Source: Thiomicrorhabdus sp. 6S3-12 (GTDB lineage Bacteria; Pseudomonadota; Gammaproteobacteria; Thiomicrospirales; Thiomicrospiraceae). From it: 64,000 bases of DNA. The stretch lies in the NCBI RefSeq assembly GCF_017571475.1, contig NZ_JAGETW010000001.1:124001-188000 (forward strand), written 5' to 3'. Both the position numbers and the translations under genes were made by a program. This document shows, one piece after another, positions 28,191 to 36,885 of this stretch. Under the pieces are notes generated by a model. It was given only the letters and a program-made list of their open reading frames with translations, was not told the DNA's origin and searched no databases. The number at the start of each line of letters is the position of its first letter. Position 1 is the stretch's first letter.

Positions 28191-29229
28191 TCTGTATCAC
28201 CCGAAAGCCTGCTGCGGCATTTTTTCCGGCGCGCAGATATTACTGCTACTGAGCCTGATTCTGCTCGCAACCGCTGGGCTCTCTTTAAGCTTGGGGCGTT
28301 ACGACTTTGCACCTTTAGGCAGTCTGGCCGAATTGCTTAAATACTGGGGGCTGATCGACGGTGCAGCCGACCCGATGATAACCAGTATCCTGCTTGATGT
28401 CCGTCTACCACGCATTGCGGCGGCGATTATGATCGGTTCGGCTCTGGCAATCAGCGGCGCGGCCTTTCAGGCGCTGTTTATGAATCCGCTGGTCTCCCCC
28501 GGAATACTCGGCGTACTCTCCGGCGCGGCCTTTGGCGCATCGCTGGGTATTTTGCTCTCCGAACAGATCTGGGTCATGCAGCTGCTGACGTTCGTCTTCG
28601 GTTTACTGGCGGTGTTCATCGCCTTAATGCTGGCCAAAGGCGAACTGAAGCAGAACATGATTATTCTGGTACTCGGCGGCATGATTACCGGTGCGCTTTT
28701 CAGCGCCTTTCTTTCGATTATCAAATATGTCGCGGACCCCTACAGCAAACTGCCGGCAATCACTTACTGGCTTATGGGATCACTGGCGAATGTAAATGGT
28801 GAATTACTTCTCTGGCTGCTGCCGTTTGTTGTGCTCGGACTGCTGATTCTCAGTCTGCACGGTCATGTCCTGAATGTACTCAGTCTCGGGGACGATGAAG
28901 CGCGCAGTCTCGGAGTGAATGTCGAGCGTAAACGCCTTCTGGTGATCGTTATTGCAACGTTCTTAAGCGCTCTGACAGTGACGCTTGGCGGCATGATCGG
29001 CTGGGTCGGTTTAGTCATTCCACATATCGTTCGCCTGCTGCTCGGAGCTGACAATCGACTGCTTCTGCCGGCCTCGGCTCTGCTCGGTGCCATCTATCTT
29101 CTGGTGGTCGACAATCTGGCCAGAATGGCGCTGAGCATCGAAATCCCGATCGGGATTTTGACGGCGCTGATCGGACTGCCGGTCTTTGCCTGGGCACTGA
29201 AAAACGCCAAAAAAGGCTGGCAAAACTAG
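28180..29229 (+). CDS. FecCD-type ABC transporter permease
   Basis: Inner-membrane permease of the BtuC/FecCD/MolB class, 349 residues with about ten membrane helices. The signature DVRLPRIAAAIMIGSALAISGAAFQALFMNPLVSPGILG is near residues 68-105, and GMIGWVGLVIPHIVRLLLGADNR and LTALIGLPVFAWAL follow near the C-terminus. It starts inside the LLM gene and is 16 bases before the ATPase gene. A single permease gene suggests a homodimer. Confidence 0.95.
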   Translation: MRPDLYHPKACCGIFSGAQILLLLSLILLATAGLSLSLGRYDFAPLGSLAELLKYWGLIDGAADPMITSILLDVRLPRIAAAIMIGSALAISGAAFQALFMNPLVSPGILGVLSGAAFGASLGILLSEQIWVMQLLTFVFGLLAVFIALMLAKGELKQNMIILVLGGMITGALFSAFLSIIKYVADPYSKLPAITYWLMGSLANVNGELLLWLLPFVVLGLLILSLHGHVLNVLSLGDDEARSLGVNVERKRLLVIVIATFLSALTVTLGGMIGWVGLVIPHIVRLLLGADNRLLLPASALLGAIYLLVVDNLARMALSIEIPIGILTALIGLPVFAWALKNAKKGWQN

Positions 29230-29245
29230 CTTTGGAGGAGAAGTA

Positions 29246-30085
29246 ATGAAATTCTTTAACCGGCAACTTAATGTTCATCGCTCGGAATGGCCGCACAGTT
29301 CGGCGCCAGCAATACAGAATCAAGCGAGCAGCCCGCTCAGTCCCCTGCTGGTGGCTGACGGGTTAGCGGCTCAACAGGGTTGCAAAAGCATATTTTCGGA
29401 AATTGCTTTGCACTTAAATGCCGGTGAGGTCGTGGCGCTGTTGGGGCCGAACGGCTGCGGCAAAACTACGCTGCTGCGCACTTTGCTTGGATTTCATCCG
29501 AAAAGCGCCGGCCGGGTTGAGATTAACGGTCGGGACAGCTCGCAGCTGAAAGCCGAACAGATTGCGCAATCGATCAGCTATGTTCCACAATACCATCGCA
29601 CGGCGTTCGGCTACCCGGTCATCGACATGGTACTTATGGCCACTCGCGGTGCAAAGGCCTCATGGATCAAATCCTCGGCCGAGCAATACGACACGGCAAT
29701 AGAGGCTCTGAAATGGCTGAATATCGAGCATCTGGCGCACCGTCCCTATACCGAACTCTCCGGCGGACAACGACAGATGGTACTGATCGCACGCGCTTTT
29801 GCCCAGAACACGCCGCTGATTATGATGGACGAACCGACCAACGGACTCGACTACGGCAACCAGATTAAGCTGCTGGAGAAAATCACTCAGTTGAAAATAG
29901 CCGGGCGTACGGTGTTGTTTACCACGCATCATCCGGAACACGCCATCGGCAGTGCCTGTCGCGCCATTACGATGTATAACGGCCGCATACTGAAAAACGG
30001 CGCTCCCAAGGAGATTTTACAACGCCATGACATTCAACATCTGTACCAACTCTCGCCGAATCAGCTTCCGGCGAACACCTTTTAA
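29246..30085 (+). CDS. ABC transporter ATP-binding protein (FepC/BtuD/MolC class)
   Basis: Cytoplasmic ATPase of the importer, 279 residues. Walker A GPNGCGKTT, Q-loop around SYVPQYH, signature LSGGQRQMV, Walker B PLIMMDEPTNGLD and the switch His in FTTHHPEHA are all intact. There is an unusual N-terminal extension of about 35 residues before the ATPase core. A strong RBS GGAGGAG lies seven bases before the ATG. It is the last gene of the operon, ended by the terminator at 30094. Confidence 0.95.
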   Translation: MKFFNRQLNVHRSEWPHSSAPAIQNQASSPLSPLLVADGLAAQQGCKSIFSEIALHLNAGEVVALLGPNGCGKTTLLRTLLGFHPKSAGRVEINGRDSSQLKAEQIAQSISYVPQYHRTAFGYPVIDMVLMATRGAKASWIKSSAEQYDTAIEALKWLNIEHLAHRPYTELSGGQRQMVLIARAFAQNTPLIMMDEPTNGLDYGNQIKLLEKITQLKIAGRTVLFTTHHPEHAIGSACRAITMYNGRILKNGAPKEILQRHDIQHLYQLSPNQLPANTF

Positions 30086-30093
30086 CCCGACAT

Positions 30094-30126
30094 AAAAAAA
30101 GCGGCTCAAACCCGAGCCGCTTTTCC
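30094..30126. terminator. bidirectional terminator between transport operon and lapD
   Basis: The stem AAAAGCGGCTC/GAGCCGCTTTT has an A-run of seven on the left and Ts on the right; on the minus strand it ends the lapG-lapD unit with seven Ts. Confidence 0.88.
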
Positions 30127-30170
30127 TTTTGATCTCTCTAATCCTATCGATCTTAGCTTAATTCTTTCGC

Positions 30171-32105
30171 TTAATTTCTCAGTTGAACCCCCGGACCGGT
30201 TGCGCCATCCATGCCCAGCGTTTCCAGTTCATTGATCTCCTGGAAATCCTGAATCCCTTCGGCGATCAACTGCAGGCCGATCGAATGCCCTAAGGTACAG
30301 GCACCACGTACGAAACTCTTCGTCTCCTGATCCTGCTTGGAAATATTGTGGATCAGCGCCGAATCGATCTTAATGTAATCCAGACCAACTTCCTGCAGTC
30401 GGGAGATATTGGCGAAGCCGGAACCGGCTTTATCCAGACCGACTTTACAGCCCAGCGGTTTAACCAACTCGCAGAACTCGACAAAGTGCCCGATATCTTC
30501 CATTACCGCACGCTCAGGCAGCTCCAGCCACAAACGGTCGGCAACGCCGCTCGCCTTGATCGATTCGATCAACTGATCGCGAGCGTCCAGGTTTTTCAAA
30601 GTTTCAATCGCCAGATTCACTGCAACCGAGTGTCTAATGGCACCGCTTTTCATCTGTTCAAGCAGATATGCGGTCAATGCCATATCCAGCTGCGGCAACA
30701 TATCGAAACGACGCGCCCAAGGCAGGAATTCACCGGCGGTAATCGTATTTTCTTCCACTTTCAGACGCATCATCGCTTCGTGATGCAGAGGTCGGTTTTT
30801 AATATCCACCACCGGGAACAGTTGAGCCACCACACTGGAAGCGTCCAACGCTTTCTCCAACAGCTCGCGCCATTGCTGCGAATTTTTCAGGCCGTCCTGC
30901 ACAGCCCCCTTGTCTTCCATGACCAGCAGTGTCTGTTGCTCGTTCTCCGCTTTGACCAGCAAAGCGTCCATTTTCTGGAAGATATTCTGTCGGCTGTCGT
31001 TCGCCTTGAACGAGGACGCCGCCATCGGCAGCTGCAGCTCGACCTGGTCTTTATAGGTATTGGCATAGGTTGCCATAAAGACTTCCAGCGCTTTTGCCAA
31101 AGCGTCCATTTCCTGGATATTGCTGAGCATGATCGCAAAATCGGTACCGCTCAGACGCCCGAAAGTACTTTCGTCAAACTCTTTATCGTGCTGACGGATG
31201 GTCTGAATAATTTTTTCCGCAACCCCTTTCAACAGGGCATCGGTTTTCTCATGCCCCAGACTCTGGTTGATTTTGACCAGATTGGCAACGCGCAGGAAGA
31301 TCATCGCATTGCGGGCGTTTTTGTCTTCATTCGCCAAAACGCTTTCCAGTTTGCTGACAAAGAACTCGCGGTTGGCGAAGCCGGTCAGCGCATCATGCTG
31401 ATTTTTGTAGCGCATCTCTTCCAGACGACGACTTTCGTTTTCCAGCATGGTGCGAACGCGTGCCGACAAGGTATTCATCGCACGCACCAGACGATTGAAT
31501 TCCAGCGTTTTCGGTTCTTCGGAAGTGATAAAGCGGCGCCCGCCGATCGCCTCCGCCTGTTTGACGACATCTTCCAGAGGGCTGGTCAGAATACGCAACA
31601 CCCAGGTGCCGATGGCTCCGAGTATCAGCGCGGCGACAAAAAACCACATCAGAAACTGCAACATGGTTTTCCATAATGATTCATAAGCGAAACGGTCGTC
31701 ACTTTCGACGATCAAAGTACCGTACTGCTGCCAGCCGTCCTGAACCTGCGCGATGCCTTTTCCGACCTTCAGAGGAATCAGCGCCTTGAACCACTGCGGA
31801 ACCTGAGCGCTGATCTCTACTTCGTGGGTTTTGCTCAGACGCTCGTCGCCATTCGGATCCAGCAGTTCAATGCGCTTATAGTTCCCGGTATCAAATTGCG
31901 CCGCAATCAGCAGCTCAACCATCACTTCGTCTTTTTCCATCTGTGACAGCATTAATGCTAGGGAGTTGGCGTTATCACTGTTTTTCAAGTTCAGCTGCTC
32001 GATGTAATAGCTTTTGGCGCTATAGGTACTGATGAAAAAACTGGTAAAGAACACCAGAATCATCAGGCCAATAATCGCTATCCATAACTGCTTGACCAAA
32101 GACAT
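30171..32105 (-). CDS. lapD: LapD-type c-di-GMP receptor (degenerate GGDEF-EAL)
   Basis: Inner-membrane receptor that, when bound to c-di-GMP, sequesters the periplasmic protease LapG. The 644 residues run: membrane helix (about 8-28), periplasmic LapD/MoxY-type domain, second helix (about 150-170), HAMP linker, GGDEF domain with the degenerate motif SGTDF, and EAL domain whose signature is altered to EAM in LHHEAMMRL. Loss of both signatures fits a receptor rather than an enzyme. It is 67 bases downstream of lapG. The substrate adhesin (LapA-like) is not in the window. Confidence 0.9.
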   Translation of the reverse strand: MSLVKQLWIAIIGLMILVFFTSFFISTYSAKSYYIEQLNLKNSDNANSLALMLSQMEKDEVMVELLIAAQFDTGNYKRIELLDPNGDERLSKTHEVEISAQVPQWFKALIPLKVGKGIAQVQDGWQQYGTLIVESDDRFAYESLWKTMLQFLMWFFVAALILGAIGTWVLRILTSPLEDVVKQAEAIGGRRFITSEEPKTLEFNRLVRAMNTLSARVRTMLENESRRLEEMRYKNQHDALTGFANREFFVSKLESVLANEDKNARNAMIFLRVANLVKINQSLGHEKTDALLKGVAEKIIQTIRQHDKEFDESTFGRLSGTDFAIMLSNIQEMDALAKALEVFMATYANTYKDQVELQLPMAASSFKANDSRQNIFQKMDALLVKAENEQQTLLVMEDKGAVQDGLKNSQQWRELLEKALDASSVVAQLFPVVDIKNRPLHHEAMMRLKVEENTITAGEFLPWARRFDMLPQLDMALTAYLLEQMKSGAIRHSVAVNLAIETLKNLDARDQLIESIKASGVADRLWLELPERAVMEDIGHFVEFCELVKPLGCKVGLDKAGSGFANISRLQEVGLDYIKIDSALIHNISKQDQETKSFVRGACTLGHSIGLQLIAEGIQDFQEINELETLGMDGATGPGVQLRN

Positions 32106-32172
32106 AACCTACTCCTCTTCTTGAATGCGTGCGGTTATATGCATCCCATTAAAATTTAAATTCCTATCCCGA

Positions 32173-32853
32173 CTAACGCAGGCTGATGCCTTCGCGCTCA
32201 ATCTTGCTCATGACCTGCTGCCAACGCGACAATCGCGCCATAGGGTTGGACTTGGTCGCTTTCGACAAGCCCGCCCACAAACCGCGGCTGTTGAAACTGA
32301 ACACCGGCTTAAGATCCTGACGGGTGTTGGCCAGTTTCACCTCACCAATCAAATTATCCAGAATCAGCGGCATCGAGTTCGGCGTCGGATAGTAGCCCAA
32401 TACCAGATGAGCCTGAGTCCGTCCACCGTAGAAAGCTTTAACGTAAATCAACCGCAGGTGCGAATCATCCACGCCTGCCAGACGCAGGGTGACATATTTG
32501 GCAATCGCATAATCTTCGCAGTCGCCCGCGCCTTTTCCGAAAGTTTCGGCAATGGATGCCCAGTGATCCTTGACCTGATTATTGCTGATATCGGACTGAT
32601 AATAGACCACCTTATTGACGAAGTTATTCACTTCGATCAGCTTCTGCTGATCCGGCAGCGTTTTAGTTCTTTCCAACATTTTCTGCCAGGTTACGGCCAG
32701 ACGTGCACGCTGCTCACCGTGCTGCGAATAGATAGTCTGATAAAAGCGGTCGAAATCCAGAGAGAGATTTCCGAGGGTGGGCCGACCGAAACTTCCTAGA
32801 AGAAGCAGGCCAAAGATCAGAGATAACGGCCAGAAAAGAAGCCTGCGACGCAT
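32173..32853 (-). CDS. lapG: LapG-type periplasmic cysteine protease
   Basis: Transglutaminase-like protease (BTLCP family) that cleaves the N-terminus of large surface adhesins and so releases biofilm cells. The ATG at 32853, with GGAGG eight bases upstream, gives 226 residues. An N-terminal signal/anchor helix (about 5-23) is followed by the catalytic triad Cys112 (KGAGDCEDYAIAKY), His149 (TQAHLVLGYY) and Asp166 (LILDNL). Pairing with lapD confirms the assignment. Confidence 0.93.
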   Translation of the reverse strand: MRRRLLFWPLSLIFGLLLLGSFGRPTLGNLSLDFDRFYQTIYSQHGEQRARLAVTWQKMLERTKTLPDQQKLIEVNNFVNKVVYYQSDISNNQVKDHWASIAETFGKGAGDCEDYAIAKYVTLRLAGVDDSHLRLIYVKAFYGGRTQAHLVLGYYPTPNSMPLILDNLIGEVKLANTRQDLKPVFSFNSRGLWAGLSKATKSNPMARLSRWQQVMSKIEREGISLR

Positions 32854-33124
32854 CAAGCCAACCTCCAATGCCGCACCTGAAACCAAAATCCTTTCCTGTC
32901 CGCAGAAACCCGGAAGAGGCTCGTTTCAAAGCTTTTACAACCGAAAGAAGTCGCACAAAGAGCGGCATTATCGCCAAGATACTGAAACGCCATTACTCTC
33001 CCTGCTCCCTCAAAAAGATTCATTTAGCGATAACCTTATCAGAATCGGGTGCTTTGGCAAGCTGATATCGCCACTCCACACCGGGAAATCGGCTAATTCG
33101 TGACGGCAGTCAAGAGATGGCGCT

Positions 33125-33580
33125 TCAGGAGGCGTTGCTAAAGGAGGTCAACTCATAACGGGTACGGTCAATCATCGCGGAACAATAGGCTTCGCCATAG
33201 GTGCCGCTGCTAAAGCGGAACTGCCCTGCGCTGTAATCCAGATGGTAGCAATGATTGGCTTCCAGTTCGACCCTCATCACTTGCGAATGCTTGCGTCCGG
33301 AGTGATCGCGGTAGCTCACTTTAAACTGGTAGGTTTTCGGCACCAACAAAAGCTTGTCCCGGAAAATATACTGATCGTTCAAATACACTTTCGGGTACAA
33401 CTTATTGAAAGAATCCGCCAGATTCACCACCAAAGCATAGTGCTTTGACGGCCGATCCGGTTCCGGTTGCGTCTGCGGAGTGCTACAACCATGCAGCACA
33501 GCGGCCGAAACAATGAAAATCAGCCCTGCAGACCACAATCGGGCTGAACGTCGAACAAGAGAAAAAGCAGTTTGAAACAC
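33125..33580 (-). CDS. putative lipoprotein of unknown function
   Basis: Not recognised. The 151 residues start at a GTG and contain a basic N-terminus, a hydrophobic stretch and a lipobox-like VLHGC at about residues 28-32. A beta-rich mature domain follows with two further Cys (NHCYHLDY, EAYCSAM), possibly a disulfide. Predicted to be lipid-anchored in the periplasm. It lies alone between lapG and the CHAD gene. Confidence 0.7.
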   Translation of the reverse strand: MFQTAFSLVRRSARLWSAGLIFIVSAAVLHGCSTPQTQPEPDRPSKHYALVVNLADSFNKLYPKVYLNDQYIFRDKLLLVPKTYQFKVSYRDHSGRKHSQVMRVELEANHCYHLDYSAGQFRFSSGTYGEAYCSAMIDRTRYELTSFSNAS

Positions 33581-33684
33581 AATAGTTATCCATATAACTT
33601 AATCAAAAAAAGTTGACTCATTATAGATGAGCAAAACGCGGATAAAAACGGAGAAACATCAGGGTTAAAAGCAAAAAGAATGAA

Positions 33685-34422
33685 TTATTTAAGCGATTTG
33701 CGCACCTTTTTGAGAATGGCGTTCTGTTTCGACTGAAGATGCTTTCTCAGCTGTTTGAGAAATTCCGGTTTCAGATCCGCGGCGTATTTGCGGATCAGAT
33801 TCCCCGCCTGAGAAAAATCGTGGAATTTTCCAAGCTGTTCCTGCAGAAATTTCAGCTCGGCCAGCAATTTGTTTTTGTTACGGTAATGGTGTGCGACCTG
33901 ATAGCGCAGACGCTTCACTTTCAAGCGAATCTTATGAACCTGCGTCTCTTCCAGATCGACCAGCAAAAGGCGCTTCCTGATCTGGCGAAACTGTTTTTCA
34001 ATCTGTTCAAGATCTTCGACACCGGCCGAGACGGCCAGTGAATCCTTCTCGCGGGTAAAATTGGCCCGCAAATTCCTCAGCTCCGGCAAAATATCCAGCT
34101 GCAAAAAATTTTTAAAATCGTCGTCCAGCTGATTGCGAACCTCCAGCAGTTCACTTTTCAACTGATCTCCTGCAGCCCGTATTTCTTTGGGAAACCCCGG
34201 CACAACCTGCAACATCAAAACATCCAGATCACGAATCTTATTGCTTGCCTGAATCACTCTTTTGAAAAACGCTCGGTGATAATCGTCTTTCGGCAATAGA
34301 GACACCAGTTTGCGTGCCGACACCCGAAGCTCGTGCAGAGCTTTCTCCTGCTCCTGAAGTGCGTTATCCAACTCAAGATAAACAACAAGTTGATCGTAAA
34401 GTTTTTGCGCCACCGGGTTCAT
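33685..34422 (-). CDS. CHAD domain protein
   Basis: All-helical, histidine-containing protein of the CHAD family, many of which bind inorganic polyphosphate. Key segments are KALHELRVSARKLVSLL, KIRDLDVLMLQ, HKIRLKVKRLRYQVAHHYR and GKFHDFSQAGNLIRKYA, with the conserved His and many Arg/Lys on one face. The start is uncertain: ATG at 34422 (GGAGAG upstream) gives 245 residues, a GTG at 34500 would give 271. No CYTH or ppk gene is adjacent. Confidence 0.83.
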   Translation of the reverse strand: MNPVAQKLYDQLVVYLELDNALQEQEKALHELRVSARKLVSLLPKDDYHRAFFKRVIQASNKIRDLDVLMLQVVPGFPKEIRAAGDQLKSELLEVRNQLDDDFKNFLQLDILPELRNLRANFTREKDSLAVSAGVEDLEQIEKQFRQIRKRLLLVDLEETQVHKIRLKVKRLRYQVAHHYRNKNKLLAELKFLQEQLGKFHDFSQAGNLIRKYAADLKPEFLKQLRKHLQSKQNAILKKVRKSLK

Positions 34423-34569
34423 CTTGTGCCAGCTCTCCAAATTAACATCGCTACGTCTTGCAGGAAATCTTGCCACAGACCTTTTTAAGAAATTTGACAC
34501 TCTTGTGACAAAGCGTCCCGCCTGTAACCATCGCTGTCATATTTCGCACATAAAACCAAAATATAACAA

Positions 34570-35937
34570 TCACTTAGCCTTGGCAATCGGAATATCCTCC
34601 CAACGCGTCGTATAACGCGGCGACAGTAAATTACGTGCCATCTGCCAACCTTGCGGGCGACTCGATCCGCTTGAAGCCAAAAACAGACTGCCGCGCCCGT
34701 GCTTGCGGTTTAGCTGATCCATTACCGTCATCAACTTATCCTGACGAGGATTGGCGGAAAACTTCGGTTGCGCGGCGAAAAGATCCAGTTGCAGCTGGGT
34801 CTTGGGTTGCAGCTCGGACAAAACCACCCCGGCTTTGTGAAAGCGGAATCCCGGTCGCCAGATTTGTCTCAAGGCGCGTCTGACGATTTTGGCAAACAGC
34901 ACACTATTATCCGACGGATAGATCAGACTGGTCGCATGACTCGGTGCATAATAGGTTTCCGGCGCATAAGGATCGGTGCGAATAAAAACCGTCACGATCT
35001 GGCAGACACTGTTCTGCCGCCGCAGCTTCTCCGCCGCCCTCGAACTGTAAACAATCAACGCTTCGGCAAGGCGTTCGAAATCACTCACTTTCTGTGAAAA
35101 CGAACGCGACACGACAATCTGTTTTTTGCCTCGCACCTGTTCCAGCTGCAAGCAGGAAATACCGTTTAATTCCGCCGCAGTCCGTTCCAGCACCACACCA
35201 TACCTGACTCGCAGGCGTGCTCTGTCGGCCTGTCGCAAATCTTCCACCGTAATAATACCATCCCGGCGCAAAGCCTGATTCAGACGCCTGCCGACGCCCC
35301 AGACCTGCCCGACGTCAACCTGTTTCAAAAGCCGTGACAGGGCCTCGGTCGGCAGTGCGGTCAAATCACACACTCCCTGATACTGCGGCAACTTTTTTGC
35401 CAGATGATTAGCCAGTTTGGCCAACGTTTTCGTTGACCCGAACCCGACCGCCACCGGTAAGCCCAGATCCTGTCTGACCGCAACGCGGATCTGCTCGCCA
35501 TAAGCGGCCAACCCCTGAGGATAAAGCGACGGGTGTACCGCGGTAAATTCCAGAAAGGACTCATCAATCGAATACACTTCCTGTCGCGGCGCAAAGCGTC
35601 CTAAAAGCTGGTGCATTCGATTGGACATATCCGCATAGAGCTCGTAATTCGAACTGAATACCTTGGCCCGATGCTTATCCAGCAGCCATTTCACTTTGAA
35701 ATAAGGCTGAAACATCATATTATCCGGCCGGGCCGCATAATAACCGCCGTCACCGAGGCTTTTTACTTTGGCAAGCAACTCACTATTAAGGTTTTTGGCT
35801 TCGGCATTGGCGGCAACGATACAGCCGTCGTTATTGGACAGAACCACCACAGGCCGCCCTTGCAGAGCGGGCTCAAAAGCCATCTGACAAGACGCATAAA
35901 AAGCATTTCCGTCGATCAGCGCAAAGATTCGCCCCAT
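34570..35937 (-). CDS. umuC: Y-family DNA polymerase V catalytic subunit
   Basis: Error-prone translesion polymerase. The ATG at 35937 (AGAGG upstream, MGRIFALIDGNAFYASC) is chosen over 35979, giving 455 residues. Catalytic acidic residues are in ALIDGN and YSIDESFLEF; the little-finger and UmuC C-terminal regions are present. It is divergent from umuD rather than following it, and the two are separated by 214 bases. UmuC normally works as UmuD'2C with RecA. Confidence 0.94.
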   Translation of the reverse strand: MGRIFALIDGNAFYASCQMAFEPALQGRPVVVLSNNDGCIVAANAEAKNLNSELLAKVKSLGDGGYYAARPDNMMFQPYFKVKWLLDKHRAKVFSSNYELYADMSNRMHQLLGRFAPRQEVYSIDESFLEFTAVHPSLYPQGLAAYGEQIRVAVRQDLGLPVAVGFGSTKTLAKLANHLAKKLPQYQGVCDLTALPTEALSRLLKQVDVGQVWGVGRRLNQALRRDGIITVEDLRQADRARLRVRYGVVLERTAAELNGISCLQLEQVRGKKQIVVSRSFSQKVSDFERLAEALIVYSSRAAEKLRRQNSVCQIVTVFIRTDPYAPETYYAPSHATSLIYPSDNSVLFAKIVRRALRQIWRPGFRFHKAGVVLSELQPKTQLQLDLFAAQPKFSANPRQDKLMTVMDQLNRKHGRGSLFLASSGSSRPQGWQMARNLLSPRYTTRWEDIPIAKAK

Positions 35938-36068
35938 ACAACCTCTTTTGATTTGTGTTACAATATCCAAAAATTGCATTCTACGGCAAAGAGAACAACA
36001 TAAACAAGCAGATTTTATTAAGCTATTTCAAGCGGTTAAATATCAAAGGCGACAAGCTTCCATTTACC

Positions 36069-36088
36069 TCGGTCGAAACCGATACAAT
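36069..36088 (+). promoter_or_regulatory. umuD promoter -10 with adjoining inverted repeat
   Basis: TCGGT-CGAA-ACCGA (36069-36082) abuts a -10-like TACAAT (36083-36088), 63 bases before the umuD start. No good -35 is visible, as in many strongly repressed promoters. It may be the SOS operator of this lineage; no classical CTGT-N8-ACAG box is present in the umu intergenic region. Confidence 0.35.
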
Positions 36089-36151
36089 ATGGAGCAGTTT
36101 TGCGGAAAGTCGAACGGTAAACGTTACTCTTACTCAAATGGAAATCGATTT

Positions 36152-36739
36152 ATGACAATAGGACATGGCGGAAAACGAAGCGGTGCGGGACGCAAAAAAG
36201 GCAGCGGCGCTTTTGGCGAAGCGACTAAGGTTGTACGCATTCCGGAGTCTCAGGTCGATACTGTCAAACAGTGGCTCGACAACTACAAACAAAACCTCAG
36301 CGATGCCAGTCTGCAGCAGTTGGAAGCTCTCAGCGGTATGGTAGACGAAGCGGAGCAGTTGCTGCCGCTGTACAGTCATAAGGTGATCGCAGGCTTTCCC
36401 TCCCCCGCCGACGACTTTGTCGAAGCGCGCCTGGATTTAAACGAAAAGCTGGCGCCGAACCGTCACAGTTCGTTCCTGTTGAAAGTTCAGGGCGATTCGA
36501 TGCGCGATGCCGGAATCTTTGACGGCGATATTCTGGTTGTCGACCGGAGTCAGTCTCCGCAGAGCGGAAAAATTGTCATCGCCGCCCTGGACGGCGAATT
36601 AACGGTCAAACGTCTGGCAATTCGTCAAGACGGCACCTTTCTACTGCCGGAAAACCCCGATTACCCGGAAATCAAAGTCAACGAAGAGAGTGATATGGTG
36701 ATCTGGGGTGTTGTGACTTCCTGCATCCACCAGTTTTAA
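36152..36739 (+). CDS. umuD: UmuD-type S24 self-cleaving peptidase
   Basis: Accessory protein of polymerase V, activated by RecA-stimulated self-cleavage. The ATG at 36152 gives 195 residues. The S24 domain has the Ala80-Gly81 cleavage site (KVIAGFPSP), catalytic Ser116 (QGDSMRDAGI) and Lys153 (ELTVKRL). It carries an 80-residue N-terminal part, longer than the 24-residue arm of E. coli UmuD, opening GGKRSGAGRKKGSG, a basic segment also found in the extended UmuD-like proteins of other gammaproteobacteria. Divergent from umuC. Confidence 0.88.
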   Translation: MTIGHGGKRSGAGRKKGSGAFGEATKVVRIPESQVDTVKQWLDNYKQNLSDASLQQLEALSGMVDEAEQLLPLYSHKVIAGFPSPADDFVEARLDLNEKLAPNRHSSFLLKVQGDSMRDAGIFDGDILVVDRSQSPQSGKIVIAALDGELTVKRLAIRQDGTFLLPENPDYPEIKVNEESDMVIWGVVTSCIHQF

Positions 36740-36885
36740 ACTTTCCGCCACCTGAAAAACACGGTTATTAATAAAACTTACCCTACGACATTTACTTATT
36801 TTTTGTAAGCGAATAGTATAAAACCACTGATACCTTTTGCGTAGCAGTCATTATTTAATCCGGATTTTTCTCGGCGGTAAGTTTT

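Noticed and set aside
30348-31676. 442-codon open frame on the plus strand
   Set aside because: It is antisense to lapD, has no RBS or domain-like pattern, and its composition mirrors the codons of the real gene.
35955-36155. 66-codon frame between umuC and umuD
   Set aside because: It overlaps the umuD start and the promoter region and has no RBS; a coding role is unsupported.
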